Source: Caballeronia pedi (GTDB lineage: Bacteria > Pseudomonadota > Gammaproteobacteria > Burkholderiales > Burkholderiaceae). From it: a stretch of 64,000 bases of DNA. Shown in pieces: positions 34,746-43,380 of this stretch. Where the stretch lies: assembly GCF_001544915.2 (NCBI RefSeq), contig NZ_FCOE02000019.1, forward strand, positions 82,330 through 146,329, given 5' to 3'. Made by a program: the position numbers and the translations under genes. Below the pieces are notes generated by a model. The model searched no databases, was not told the origin of the DNA, and was given only the letters and a program-made list of their open reading frames with translations. Numbering within the stretch: position 1 is the stretch's first letter; each line of letters starts with the position of its first letter.

Positions 34746-35939
34746 CTAGAGGTCGAGAACCGCTTTCGCGATGATTTCCTTCTGCACTTCGTTCGTGCCG
34801 CCGTAAATGGTCGGCTTGCGCATGTCCAGATAGAAGCTGCCGATGTTCGCGCCATAGCCCGGCTCGGGCGTCCAGCCGTCGAAGCCGTCTGCGAGCCAGC
34901 CGGGCGAGAACGGCAGCGCGTTCGGCCCGGCGATGTCGACCTGCAACGCCGACAACGCCTGCTGCAACTCCGAGCCGCGAATCTTGAGAATCGACGACTC
35001 CACGCCCGCGCCGCGCTGACTCGCCTCCGACGCCACGCGCATCAGCAGCATTTCCAGCGCCATGACCTCGGCTTCGATGCGCGCGATTTTCTCGCGGATA
35101 CGCACATCGTCCGCGAGCGGTGCGCCGTTGCGGCGCTCGCGCTGCGCCAGCGCCTTCACATAGCGCAATTCCCGCCGGCAATGTCCGATACCCGCGATGC
35201 CCGTGCGCTCGTGCCCGAGCAGATACTTCGCGTAAGTCCAGCCCTGGTTCTCCTCGCCGACGAGATGCGCGGCGGGTACTTTGACGTCGTCGAGCCAGAC
35301 CTCGTTGACGTCGGCGGCGCCTTCGAGGGTGTCGATCGGGCGCACCGTGATACCGGGCGATGTCATCTCGATGAGCAACAGCGAAATGCCGTTCTGCTGC
35401 TTCGCTTCGGGATCGGTGCGCGCGAGGCAGAACATCCAGTCCGCGTGCTGCGCATACGTGGTCCAGGTCTTCTGCCCGGTCACGATGTAATGGTCTCCCG
35501 CGCGCACCGCACGCGTCTTGAGCGAGGCGAGATCCGAGCCGGCGCCGGGTTCGGAATAGCCCTGACACCACCAGTCCTGCGCCGACAGAATGCGCGGCAG
35601 ATGGCGCGCCTGCTGCGCGGCGCTGCCGAATTTCATCAGTACCGGGCCGATCATGTTGAGGCCGAACGGAAGCTGGCGCGGCGCGCCCGCGAGGCCGCAT
35701 TCGATATCGAACAGGAGCCGTTGCAGCGCCGTCCAGCCCGTGCCGCCGAACTTCTCCGGCCAGCCGGGCGCGCCCCAGCCCTGCGCATGCAGGATGCGCT
35801 GCCAGCGCACCACGTCGTCGCGTTCGAGAGGGCGATGATTCAGCACCTTGTCGCGCAGATCGCGGGGCAGGCCATCACGCAGAAACGCGCGGACGGAATC
35901 GCGAAACGCGAGATCCTCTTGCGAATAATTCAGGTCCAT
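34746..35939 (-). CDS. acyl-CoA dehydrogenase, large subunit type (PimC-like)
   Basis: 397 residues from ATG 35939 (MDLNYSQEDLAFRDSVRAFL). Typical features: GWPEKFGGTGW, GYSEPGAGSDLASLKT for FAD and substrate contact, TGQKTWTTYAQHADWMFCLART, LGHERTGIAG, and the C-terminal YGGTNEVQKEIIAK. These resemble the large subunit of pimeloyl-CoA and steroid side-chain dehydrogenases that work as two-gene heteromers. It introduces the alpha-beta double bond of an acyl-CoA. The gene is divergent from the CoA-ligase operon and co-transcribed with the small-subunit gene. Confidence 0.88.
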   Translation of the reverse strand: MDLNYSQEDLAFRDSVRAFLRDGLPRDLRDKVLNHRPLERDDVVRWQRILHAQGWGAPGWPEKFGGTGWTALQRLLFDIECGLAGAPRQLPFGLNMIGPVLMKFGSAAQQARHLPRILSAQDWWCQGYSEPGAGSDLASLKTRAVRAGDHYIVTGQKTWTTYAQHADWMFCLARTDPEAKQQNGISLLLIEMTSPGITVRPIDTLEGAADVNEVWLDDVKVPAAHLVGEENQGWTYAKYLLGHERTGIAGIGHCRRELRYVKALAQRERRNGAPLADDVRIREKIARIEAEVMALEMLLMRVASEASQRGAGVESSILKIRGSELQQALSALQVDIAGPNALPFSPGWLADGFDGWTPEPGYGANIGSFYLDMRKPTIYGGTNEVQKEIIAKAVLDL

Positions 35940-36166
35940 TGAACATCCTCGTAGAGCGCGCATCCAGACAGACCCACGATACGCGGCACGGCGCGCCGGA
36001 CCGCCACCCACCTCGGGTGGTCACCCGCGAGTGCGCCTCCCCTATCCTTCATCAAGGGCAAACGAGCCGCCGCACGGCGGAATCGACAAATCAACAGCCG
36101 GACGGCGGCGCGCGGCTTCGTGGCCGCATCCGGCAAGAAAGCATCCATGCTCGGGAGACAGATGTA

Positions 36167-38071
36167 ATGAGCACGCTCGAAGCAAGCGGCAAGGTGGCAC
36201 CGTCTTATCGTTCTGTGCGGTTTCCCGAGCGGCAGACGCTCGTCGAGCATCGCGCGGATGGCACGCTGATTCTCCGTAGCGCCCGCGCGCTGCCGCGCAT
36301 CGAACAGCGCTCGTTCGCGGACTTCATTCCGGGCTGGGCGGTGCAGCGCGGCAATACCGCCGCGTTCTGCGAGCGCGACAAGAACGGCGCGTGGCGCTCG
36401 CTGACCTGGCGCGAGCTCTGGCGGCAAGTGCGAGCCGTGGCGGCCGCGCTGCTGGACATGGGACTGAACGCGCAGCGCCCGCTCATGCTGTTGTCGGGGA
36501 ATTCCATCGAGCAGGCCGTGCTGCTGCTCGCCGCTGAATACGCGGGCATTCCGGCCGCGCCGGTATCGCCCACCTATGCGCTGATGAGCAAGGACTTCGC
36601 GCGCCTCAAGGCCATCTGCGACATGGTCCCGCCCGGCGCGGTCTTCGTGCAGTCGGTCGCGCCGTATGCACGGGCGCTCGCGGCGTTAAATCTGAAGGCC
36701 GTGCCGGTCATCTCGGTCGATGACGCGACGAAAGGCCAGTACACGTGGGACGCGCTCACGAGCAGCCCGCTCGACGAAACGAGCCGGCGCGCAATCGAGC
36801 GCGCCCATGCCGCCATCGATGCCGACGACACCGCCCGCGTGCTCTTCACCTCCGGCTCCACGGGCCTGCCGAAAGCCGTTCGCCTCACATACGGCAACCT
36901 GGGCGCGGTCGCCGCTTATTATTCGGACGGCTTCGCGTGGCTGCTCGACGCACAGCCCGTGTTTCTCGACTGGCTGCCGTGGCATCACGGCCTCGGCGGC
37001 GTGCTGCATCTCGGCCGCGCGATCCAGTTCGGCGCGACGCATTACATCGACGATGGCCGTCCCGTGCCCGGCATGATCGAGCGCACCGTGCGCAATCTGC
37101 GCGAAGTATCGCCGACCATCTTCACGAGCGTGCCGTCCGCATGGACCGTGCTCGCCACCGAACTCGAACGCGATCCGCAACTGGCCGAAAGCCTCTTCGC
37201 AAAGGCGAGCTTCTTCGGCTACGGCGGCGCGAGCATGCCGGTCGAAGTATGGAAACGCATCCAAAACGTCGCGGAGAAAACCATCGGCGAGCGGATCACG
37301 TTCTGCACCGGTCTCGCATCGACGGAAACGTCCGGCATGGGCACGTATTGCAGTTGGCCGACGGACACGCCCGGCAACATCGGCACGCCCGCGCTCGGCT
37401 CGGAAGTGAAGCTCGTGCCGCTCGAAGGCGGCGATGGCCGCTATGAAATCCGCATGCGTGGCCCGAACGTGTTCGGCGGGTATATCGGACAGCCGGACCT
37501 TACCGCGGCCGCGTTCGACGACGAAGGCTACTTCCGCTTCGGCGACGCCGTGCGTCTGGCCGATCCCGCCGATCCGGCCCAGGGCATGATCTTCGCGGGC
37601 CGCACGGTGGAAGACTTCAAGCTCGCGAACGGCTCATGGGTGCGTACCGGCGCGTTGCGGCTCGCGCTCATCGACTGCTGCGCACCCTTATTGTCCGATG
37701 CGGTGATCTGCGGGCACGACCGCGACTATCTCACCGCGCTCGCATGGCCGAACGTCGCCGCGTGCGAGCGCATCGCGCCCGAACTCGCGTCGCTCGATGT
37801 TGGCGCGCTCGCCGCGCATCCGCTCGTCGTCGCCGAACTGAGCCGGCGTCTTTCGCAGCAGAAAGCGGGCGGCGCGACGCTCGTCATCGAGCGGCTGATG
37901 CTGATGGCGGAGCCGCCCTCGCTCGACGCCAACGAAATCGCCGACAAAGGCTACGTCAATCAGGCGATCACGCGCGCACGCCGCGCGCATCTGATCGACG
38001 CGCTGTATCAGACCGATCCTGCTTCGAACATCGCGCATAGCGGCGCTTCGTCGCGGCACGCGAACAGATAA
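36167..38071 (+). CDS. acyl/aryl-CoA ligase, feruloyl-CoA synthase-like
   Basis: 634 residues from ATG 36167 (MSTLEASGKV); the frame is open further upstream but without a ribosome site. It has the adenylate-forming P-loop FTSGSTGLPKAVRLTY, the A5-like TGLASTETSGMGTYCSWPTD and the A7-like EGYFRFGDAVRLADP, followed by FAGRTVEDFKLANGSWV where the usual TGR-D-IK hinge is modified as in feruloyl-CoA synthases. It activates a carboxylic acid as its CoA thioester at the expense of ATP and starts the operon. The acid could be aryl or branched aliphatic. Confidence 0.88.
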   Translation: MSTLEASGKVAPSYRSVRFPERQTLVEHRADGTLILRSARALPRIEQRSFADFIPGWAVQRGNTAAFCERDKNGAWRSLTWRELWRQVRAVAAALLDMGLNAQRPLMLLSGNSIEQAVLLLAAEYAGIPAAPVSPTYALMSKDFARLKAICDMVPPGAVFVQSVAPYARALAALNLKAVPVISVDDATKGQYTWDALTSSPLDETSRRAIERAHAAIDADDTARVLFTSGSTGLPKAVRLTYGNLGAVAAYYSDGFAWLLDAQPVFLDWLPWHHGLGGVLHLGRAIQFGATHYIDDGRPVPGMIERTVRNLREVSPTIFTSVPSAWTVLATELERDPQLAESLFAKASFFGYGGASMPVEVWKRIQNVAEKTIGERITFCTGLASTETSGMGTYCSWPTDTPGNIGTPALGSEVKLVPLEGGDGRYEIRMRGPNVFGGYIGQPDLTAAAFDDEGYFRFGDAVRLADPADPAQGMIFAGRTVEDFKLANGSWVRTGALRLALIDCCAPLLSDAVICGHDRDYLTALAWPNVAACERIAPELASLDVGALAAHPLVVAELSRRLSQQKAGGATLVIERLMLMAEPPSLDANEIADKGYVNQAITRARRAHLIDALYQTDPASNIAHSGASSRHANR

Positions 38072-38095
38072 GACTCAACCTTCCGGGAACTTGAC

Positions 38096-39235
38096 ATGCA
38101 CATCGAACGCACCGTCTTTCGGGACGATCACGAAATGCTTCGTACTACTGCTCGACGCTTCTTCGAGCGCGAATGCGTTCCGCATCAGGCGGAATGGGAC
38201 AAGGCCGGACGCGTGGATCGCGAAACCTGGCTGAAGGCGGGCAAGCAAGGTCTCCTGTGCGTCTCGATTCCGGGCGAATACGGCGGCGGCGGCGGCGATT
38301 TCGGTCATGTGGTCGTCGTCAACGAGGAAATGACGCGTGCGGGCGTGAGCGGGCCAGGCTTCGCGGTGCATTCGGATATCGTCGCGCCGTATATCGCGCG
38401 TATCGGCAACGAGGAGCAGAAGCAACGCTGGCTGCCCGGCATCTGCAAAGGCGAGCAGATTCTCGCCATCGCGATGACCGAGCCCGGCACCGGCAGCGAT
38501 CTCAAAGCGGTGCGCACCAGCGCGCGCCGCGACGGCGATCACTATGTCATCAACGGCAGCAAGACCTTCATCACGAACGGGCTGAATGCGGATCTCGTCG
38601 TGGTCGTCTGCACGACGGACCCGGGCGCGGGTGCGAAGGGCGTGAGCCTGATCGTCGTCGAGACGACGCGCGAGGGTTTCCGGCGCGGCCGCAAGCTCGA
38701 CAAGATCGGCATGCACGCGCAGGACACCGCCGAACTCTTCTTCGACGACGTCCGCGTGCCGGTCGAGAACCGTCTCGGCGAGGAAGGCAAGGGCTTCGCG
38801 TATCTGATGGCCGAATTGCCGCAGGAGCGCCTGAACATCGCGGTCGGCGCGGCTGCGCGACTCGAAACGTGTCTCGAACACACGCTGAACTACGTGAAGG
38901 ATCGCCGCGCGTTCAATCAGACCGTGTGGGACTTCCAGAACACCAAGTTCAAGCTCGCCGACATCAAGGCGCAAGCCATCGCCGTGCGGCTGATGGTCGA
39001 TCACTACCTCGACGTGCACATGCGCCGCCGTCTGACGCTCGAGGAATCGGCCATCGCGAAACTGTTCGCCACCGAAACCCTCGGCAAAGCGCTCGACGAG
39101 ATGGTGCAACTGCATGGCGGCTACGGCTACATGCTCGAGTATCCGGTCGCCCGCGCGTTCGTCGATGCCCGCGTGTCGCGCATCTACGGCGGCGCGAGCG
39201 AAGTCATGCGCGACCTCATCTCGCGCAAGCTGTGA
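38096..39235 (+). CDS. acyl-CoA dehydrogenase
   Basis: 379 residues, full length. AMTEPGTGSDLKAV binds FAD and substrate, FITNGLNADLVVVV follows, and the helix ELPQERLNIAVGAAARLE carries the Glu used as catalytic base in isovaleryl- and long-chain-type enzymes; the short-chain position in YGGASEVMRDLI is Gly. This points to the branched- or long-chain type of catalytic geometry. FAD-dependent oxidation of acyl-CoA to enoyl-CoA, with electrons passed to ETF. It is second in the operon, 24 bp after the CoA ligase. Confidence 0.92.
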   Translation: MHIERTVFRDDHEMLRTTARRFFERECVPHQAEWDKAGRVDRETWLKAGKQGLLCVSIPGEYGGGGGDFGHVVVVNEEMTRAGVSGPGFAVHSDIVAPYIARIGNEEQKQRWLPGICKGEQILAIAMTEPGTGSDLKAVRTSARRDGDHYVINGSKTFITNGLNADLVVVVCTTDPGAGAKGVSLIVVETTREGFRRGRKLDKIGMHAQDTAELFFDDVRVPVENRLGEEGKGFAYLMAELPQERLNIAVGAAARLETCLEHTLNYVKDRRAFNQTVWDFQNTKFKLADIKAQAIAVRLMVDHYLDVHMRRRLTLEESAIAKLFATETLGKALDEMVQLHGGYGYMLEYPVARAFVDARVSRIYGGASEVMRDLISRKL

Positions 39236-39270
39236 ATCCATCGAATCCTCACTCACTGAAGGAGAAGCAC

Positions 39271-40458
39271 ATGAGTCGCAAGGTGTATGTCGCAGGTGTC
39301 GGCATGATCCCGTTCAAGAAGCCGGGCGCGAGCGAAACGTACGACGTGATGGGCGAAATCGCGATCCGCGACGCGCTCGCCGATGCCGGCCTCGACTTCA
39401 AGGCCATCCAGCAGGCCTATGCCGGCTATGTCTATGGCGACTCGACGTGCGGACAGAAAGCGATCTATCGCGTCGGCATGACGGGCGTGCCCGTCATCAA
39501 CGTCAACAACAATTGCGCGACGGGTTCCTCCGCGCTCTTTCTCGCGCGCCAGGCCGTCGAGTCCGGCGCGGTCGATTGCGCGCTCGCCGTGGGCTTCGAG
39601 TACATGCAGCCGGGCGCGTTGTCGTCGAAATGGAATGACCGCGCGCCCGCGCTCGAACGCGCGCTCGACCTGACCAACAAGCTCGTCGGCCACACCGAGA
39701 TTCCCACCGCGATCCGCCAGTTCGCGGGCGCGGGCCTCACGCATATGCGCAAGTACGGCACGAAGCTGGAGACGTTCGCGCGGATTCGGGCGAAGGCGAG
39801 CCAGCACGCGGCGCGCAATCCGCTCGCGGTGTTCCGCAACGTGGTGTCGACCGAAGACGTGATGAATGCGCCGGTGTTGTGGGAAGGCGTGCTGACGCGT
39901 CTGATGGCGTGTCCGCCCACATGCGGCGGCGCGGCGGCCATTGTCGTGTCCGACGCGTTCGCGCGCAAACACGGCTTGCGCAGCGACGTGATGATCGCGG
40001 GCCAGTCGCTCGCCACCGATCTGCCGAGCACGTACGACGCGGGCGACATGATCCGCGTCGTCGGCTTCGATATCACGCGCAACGCGGCGCAGCAGGCCTA
40101 CGAGCAGGCGGGCGTCGGCCCCGAGGACATCGATGTGGTCGAACTGCATGACTGCTTCGCGCAGAACGAACTGCTGACCTACGAAGGACTCGGCCTGTGC
40201 AAGGAAGGCGAAGGCGAGCGCCTCGTCATGGATGGCGACAACACCTACGGCGGCAAATGGGTGACCAATCCGTCGGGCGGTCTGCTGTCGAAGGGCCATC
40301 CGCTCGGCGCGACGGGACTCGCGCAATGCTTCGAGCTGACGCATCAGTTGCGCGGCACGGCGGGCGATCGTCAGGTTCAGGGCGCGAAGCTCGCCCTGCA
40401 ACACAACCTCGGGCTAGGCGGCGCGGGCGTCGTCACCATCTACAAGCGGAACGCGTGA
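39271..40458 (+). CDS. SCP2-type thiolase / lipid-transfer protein
   Basis: 395 residues from ATG 39271, with GAAGGAGAAGCAC as ribosome site. Nucleophile Cys82 (VNVNNNCATGSSAL), VELHDCFAQNE and the C-terminal LSKGHPLGATGLAQ with its His and GLGGAGVVTIYKR are the marks of thiolases of the SCP2 (SCPx) group, which in peroxisomes and actinobacteria cleave alpha-methyl-branched 3-oxoacyl-CoA. The protein lacks the fused sterol-carrier domain. Its stop overlaps the next start (TGATG), so it is coupled to the MaoC pair. Confidence 0.9.
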   Translation: MSRKVYVAGVGMIPFKKPGASETYDVMGEIAIRDALADAGLDFKAIQQAYAGYVYGDSTCGQKAIYRVGMTGVPVINVNNNCATGSSALFLARQAVESGAVDCALAVGFEYMQPGALSSKWNDRAPALERALDLTNKLVGHTEIPTAIRQFAGAGLTHMRKYGTKLETFARIRAKASQHAARNPLAVFRNVVSTEDVMNAPVLWEGVLTRLMACPPTCGGAAAIVVSDAFARKHGLRSDVMIAGQSLATDLPSTYDAGDMIRVVGFDITRNAAQQAYEQAGVGPEDIDVVELHDCFAQNELLTYEGLGLCKEGEGERLVMDGDNTYGGKWVTNPSGGLLSKGHPLGATGLAQCFELTHQLRGTAGDRQVQGAKLALQHNLGLGGAGVVTIYKRNA

Positions 40459-40895
40459 TGACGATCGAGAAGAAACATATCGGCATGCGCCTGCCGGTAT
40501 TCTCGGCGACGGCCGACGCGTGGCGTTTGCGCTTCTTCGCGAAAGCGATCGGCGAAACGAACCCGGTCTATTTCGACGAAGCCGCCGCGCACGACGCAGG
40601 TCATCCCACGCTGCCGCTGCCGCCCACGTTTCTGTTCTCGCTCGAATTCGAACAGTCGTCGACGGCATGGCGCGACGAACTCGGCATCGTCTCGTCGCGC
40701 ATTCTGCACGGCGAGCAGTCGTTCGAGTATCACCGCGTGGCGTATGCCGGCGATCTGCTGCGCTACGAAAGCCGCATCGCGGATATCTACGACAAGAAGA
40801 ACGGCGCGCTGTGGTTCATCGTGCGCGAAACACGCGTGACGAACCAGCGCGGCGAGCACGTTGCCGATCTGCGCAGCGTCATCGTTCAGCGATAA
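40458..40895 (+). CDS. MaoC-like hot-dog protein, FAS1-type N-terminal half
   Basis: 145 residues, start ATG 40458 overlapping the thiolase stop. It is a single hot-dog domain: FAKAIGETNPVYFDEAAAHDAGHPTLPLPPTFLFSLEFEQ, and GEQSFEYHRVAYAGDLLRYESRI. The hydratase motif position reads ETNPVY rather than D-x4-H, so catalytic Asp and His are missing. Such degenerate halves (like the HadA/ChsH-type partners) support substrate binding in a heterodimer with a catalytic MaoC protein, which is the next gene 15 bp on. Confidence 0.85.
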   Translation: MTIEKKHIGMRLPVFSATADAWRLRFFAKAIGETNPVYFDEAAAHDAGHPTLPLPPTFLFSLEFEQSSTAWRDELGIVSSRILHGEQSFEYHRVAYAGDLLRYESRIADIYDKKNGALWFIVRETRVTNQRGEHVADLRSVIVQR

Positions 40896-40910
40896 GCGGG
40901 GAACAGGCGA

Positions 40911-41327
40911 ATGAGCAACATCAGTTTCGATTCGATCCGCGTCGGCGACACCTTGCCGCCGCTCACGCTTCCCGCGGTGAACCGCACGACGCTCGCGCTT
41001 TTTGCGGGTGCGTCGGGCGATCACAACGCCATTCATATCGATACCGACTATGCGCGTCGCGCCGGGGTGCCGGACGTGTTCGCACACGGCATGTTGTCGA
41101 TGGCGTGGCTCGGGCGGCTGCTGACCTCGTGGGTCGACCAGCGCCAGTTGCGCGGGTTCGGCGTGCGCTTCGTCGGCATCACGCAACTCGGGCATGTGGT
41201 GACGTGCACGGGCAAGGTCACCGAAAAATTCGAAGCCGAAGGCGAACGCCGCGTGCGGCTCGAAATCCAGACCGTCAATCAATATGGCGACGCGCGCGTG
41301 CTCGGCGACGCGGTCGTCGCGCTCTGA
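40911..41327 (+). CDS. MaoC-family (R)-enoyl-CoA hydratase, catalytic subunit
   Basis: 138 residues. Single hot-dog domain with the complete hydratase 2 motif: LFAGASGDHNAIHIDTDYARRAGVPDVFAHGMLSMAWLG, where Asp and His of GDHNAIH form the catalytic pair. It hydrates an enoyl-CoA to a 3-hydroxyacyl-CoA. Directly after the degenerate MaoC half, it is expected to make a heterodimer with it. It is followed by the SDR dehydrogenase of the next beta-oxidation step. Confidence 0.9.
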   Translation: MSNISFDSIRVGDTLPPLTLPAVNRTTLALFAGASGDHNAIHIDTDYARRAGVPDVFAHGMLSMAWLGRLLTSWVDQRQLRGFGVRFVGITQLGHVVTCTGKVTEKFEAEGERRVRLEIQTVNQYGDARVLGDAVVAL

Positions 41328-41348
41328 ATCATTCATCGGGAAGACATC

Positions 41349-42170
41349 ATGGGAAAGCTCGAAGGCAAAGTGGCATTGGTAACCGGCTCGGGGCGCGGCA
41401 TCGGTCAGGCGATCGCGCTCAAGCTCGCGAGTGAAGGCGCGCGGCTCGTCATCAACGATCTCGATACCGAGGCCGCGCAGGAAACCGTGGAGCTGCTACG
41501 CAAGCAAGGCACTGACGCGGAGGCGTGTGTCGGCAATGTGTCGGCGCCAGATTTCGCGGACCGATTCATCGGTACCGCGATGAATTCGTTCAAGGGCATC
41601 GACATCATCGTCAATAACGCGGGTTATACGTGGGATGACGTCGTGCAAAAAATGACCGATGAGCAGTGGTACGCGATCATCGACTGTCATCTCACCGCAC
41701 CGTTCCGCATCCTGCGTGCGGCTTATCCGCATATCAAAGCGCTACACGCCACCGATAAGGAAGCGGGCCGGGAGAATTATCGGAAAATCGTCAATATTTC
41801 GTCCACGTCGGCGCTGAACGGGAACGCCGGTCAAATGAACTATTCGTCCGCAAAGGCGGGCGTGATCGGCATGACGCGCGCGCTGGCGCGCGAGTGGGGG
41901 CGCTTCAACGTCAACGTGAATTGCGTCGCATTTGGCCTGATTCATACGCGCATGACGGTGAGCACCGAGGCCGCGGCGTCGGTGAAGATCGATGGCCGGG
42001 ACATTCGCGTCGGCCTGAATGCCGACATGTTGAAATCGCACGCGCAGCGCAATCCGCTCGGACGCGGCGGCACGCCGGAAGAGGCGGCGGGCGGCGTCTA
42101 TCTCTTCTGCTCGCCGGAGTCGAACTACATCACCGGGCAGACGGTCGCGGTGGCGGGGAACTTGCAGTAG
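41349..42170 (+). CDS. short-chain dehydrogenase, 3-hydroxyacyl-CoA dehydrogenase-like
   Basis: 273 residues. Classical SDR: cofactor motif TGSGRGIG at about 13-20, acidic NDLD for NAD(H) preference, NNAGYTWDD, active Ser in NISSTSALNG, and YSSAK for Tyr and Lys. It is the last gene of the operon that contains CoA ligase, dehydrogenase, hydratase and thiolase, so oxidation of a 3-hydroxyacyl-CoA is the logical role. A terminator follows at 42210. Confidence 0.9.
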   Translation: MGKLEGKVALVTGSGRGIGQAIALKLASEGARLVINDLDTEAAQETVELLRKQGTDAEACVGNVSAPDFADRFIGTAMNSFKGIDIIVNNAGYTWDDVVQKMTDEQWYAIIDCHLTAPFRILRAAYPHIKALHATDKEAGRENYRKIVNISSTSALNGNAGQMNYSSAKAGVIGMTRALAREWGRFNVNVNCVAFGLIHTRMTVSTEAAASVKIDGRDIRVGLNADMLKSHAQRNPLGRGGTPEEAAGGVYLFCSPESNYITGQTVAVAGNLQ

Positions 42171-42209
42171 GACTGCTTGACCGAGAGAATGGGTTGCTTC
42201 ACTTTGGCG

Positions 42210-42240
42210 CGTTCGGAGGTTGGCCGAACGTGCTTTTTTG
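42210..42240 (+). terminator. intrinsic terminator of the acyl-CoA operon
   Basis: CGTTCGG and CCGAACG form a 7-bp stem around AGGTTGG, followed by TGCTTTTTTG and more T-rich sequence. It lies 40 bp after the SDR stop codon. Confidence 0.8.
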
Positions 42241-42362
42241 TTTTTGTTCGCGGGAAAACATGCTGGCAATAGTCCATAACCCTAATACATCGAGGCGGAA
42301 CACGAAGTAGAATCCATGGTCAATTGTCGTTCTCCTGAAAATTCCGAGCGGGGTTCACATCT

Positions 42363-43346
42363 ATGCCAGCACCGCCGAAAATCAGTGTCTTGCTGCCTGT
42401 GTACAAAGTTGAGCCCTACATCGAAGAATGTCTCGATTCGCTCCTGTCGCAAACCTCCATCGATTTCGAGATTATCGCCGTCGACGACAGCAGTCCTGAT
42501 CGATCTGGAGAAATGACGTCGCGCATCCTCGCGCAGCAAAGCCGAATTCCGTGGAAGTTTATTAAGAATCGCGAGAACAAGGGCCTCGCCGAAACCCGCA
42601 AGATCGCCGCACAGGCGGCGCGCGGCGAATATGTTCTGTGCGTCGATAGCGACGATCACGTTCATCGCGACCTGATCCGCAGGGTCATTGCCGAGGCGGA
42701 CACGCACCATGCGGACGTCGTGATCTTCGCCGCCGAGAACATCAGTCCGGAAGGCACGATCAATTATCGCGTCGAGACGGGCGATGCGATCATCAGCGGC
42801 GTGGAGGCGGTCGAGAGAATTCTCGATCTGTCGCTGCAAGCCTACTGCTTCAACAAGCTCGTGCGCCGATCCATCTTCCTCGCGATCGAACATCCGACTG
42901 GACTGATATACGAAGATATTTGCGTCTCGGTGCAGACGCTGGGTAAATCGGAGATCGTGCGGCTCATGCCTGATACTTTGTATTCGTATATGTATCGGGA
43001 ATCGGGAATTTCGACGCGCTTCAATCCTAATATCGTTGATCTTTTTGCCATCATGGATCGCGTGGAGAAGAGCACGGAGTCGCTGCCGATACGAAATTAC
43101 CGCCGCCTTTTGTTCAGACTGAAATACATTTACGGCTATCGGACGATCGCGTTCCAGACAGCGATCAAGGCGCCGACGTATCGGCTGGCGAAGCCGATTC
43201 TATGCAGCGTGGCCGACAAGCTTCGCCTCGCGCATCTGGTCGGCATGTACTCGGATCATCGCCCGAAACTGTCCATCGTGATGGCCATGCTCAAGATCCA
43301 TCCGTGGATTTTCTATTGCTTCGTCCGACGTTTCGGGCGTGGATAA
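42363..43346 (+). CDS. GT-A family 2 glycosyltransferase
   Basis: 327 residues. ISVLLPVYKVEPYIEECLDSLLSQTSIDFEIIAVDD and YVLCVDSDDHVHRDL define the nucleotide-sugar site with its metal-binding DxD. The C-terminal 120 residues are basic and helical and may touch the membrane. It transfers a sugar to a surface polysaccharide or lipid. It stands alone between catabolic genes after a terminator, has no export or polysaccharide neighbours, and is visibly lower in GC with more AT-ending codons than its neighbours, so acquisition by transfer is plausible. Confidence 0.88.
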   Translation: MPAPPKISVLLPVYKVEPYIEECLDSLLSQTSIDFEIIAVDDSSPDRSGEMTSRILAQQSRIPWKFIKNRENKGLAETRKIAAQAARGEYVLCVDSDDHVHRDLIRRVIAEADTHHADVVIFAAENISPEGTINYRVETGDAIISGVEAVERILDLSLQAYCFNKLVRRSIFLAIEHPTGLIYEDICVSVQTLGKSEIVRLMPDTLYSYMYRESGISTRFNPNIVDLFAIMDRVEKSTESLPIRNYRRLLFRLKYIYGYRTIAFQTAIKAPTYRLAKPILCSVADKLRLAHLVGMYSDHRPKLSIVMAMLKIHPWIFYCFVRRFGRG

Positions 43347-43380
43347 CATGCGCGCGGTTTGAAGGGCCTGCTTCAACCAG

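Noticed and set aside
36010..36045. CCACCC/GGGTGG short dyad between the divergent acyl-CoA units
   Set aside because: Six-base arms of simple GC sequence are expected by chance in this genome.
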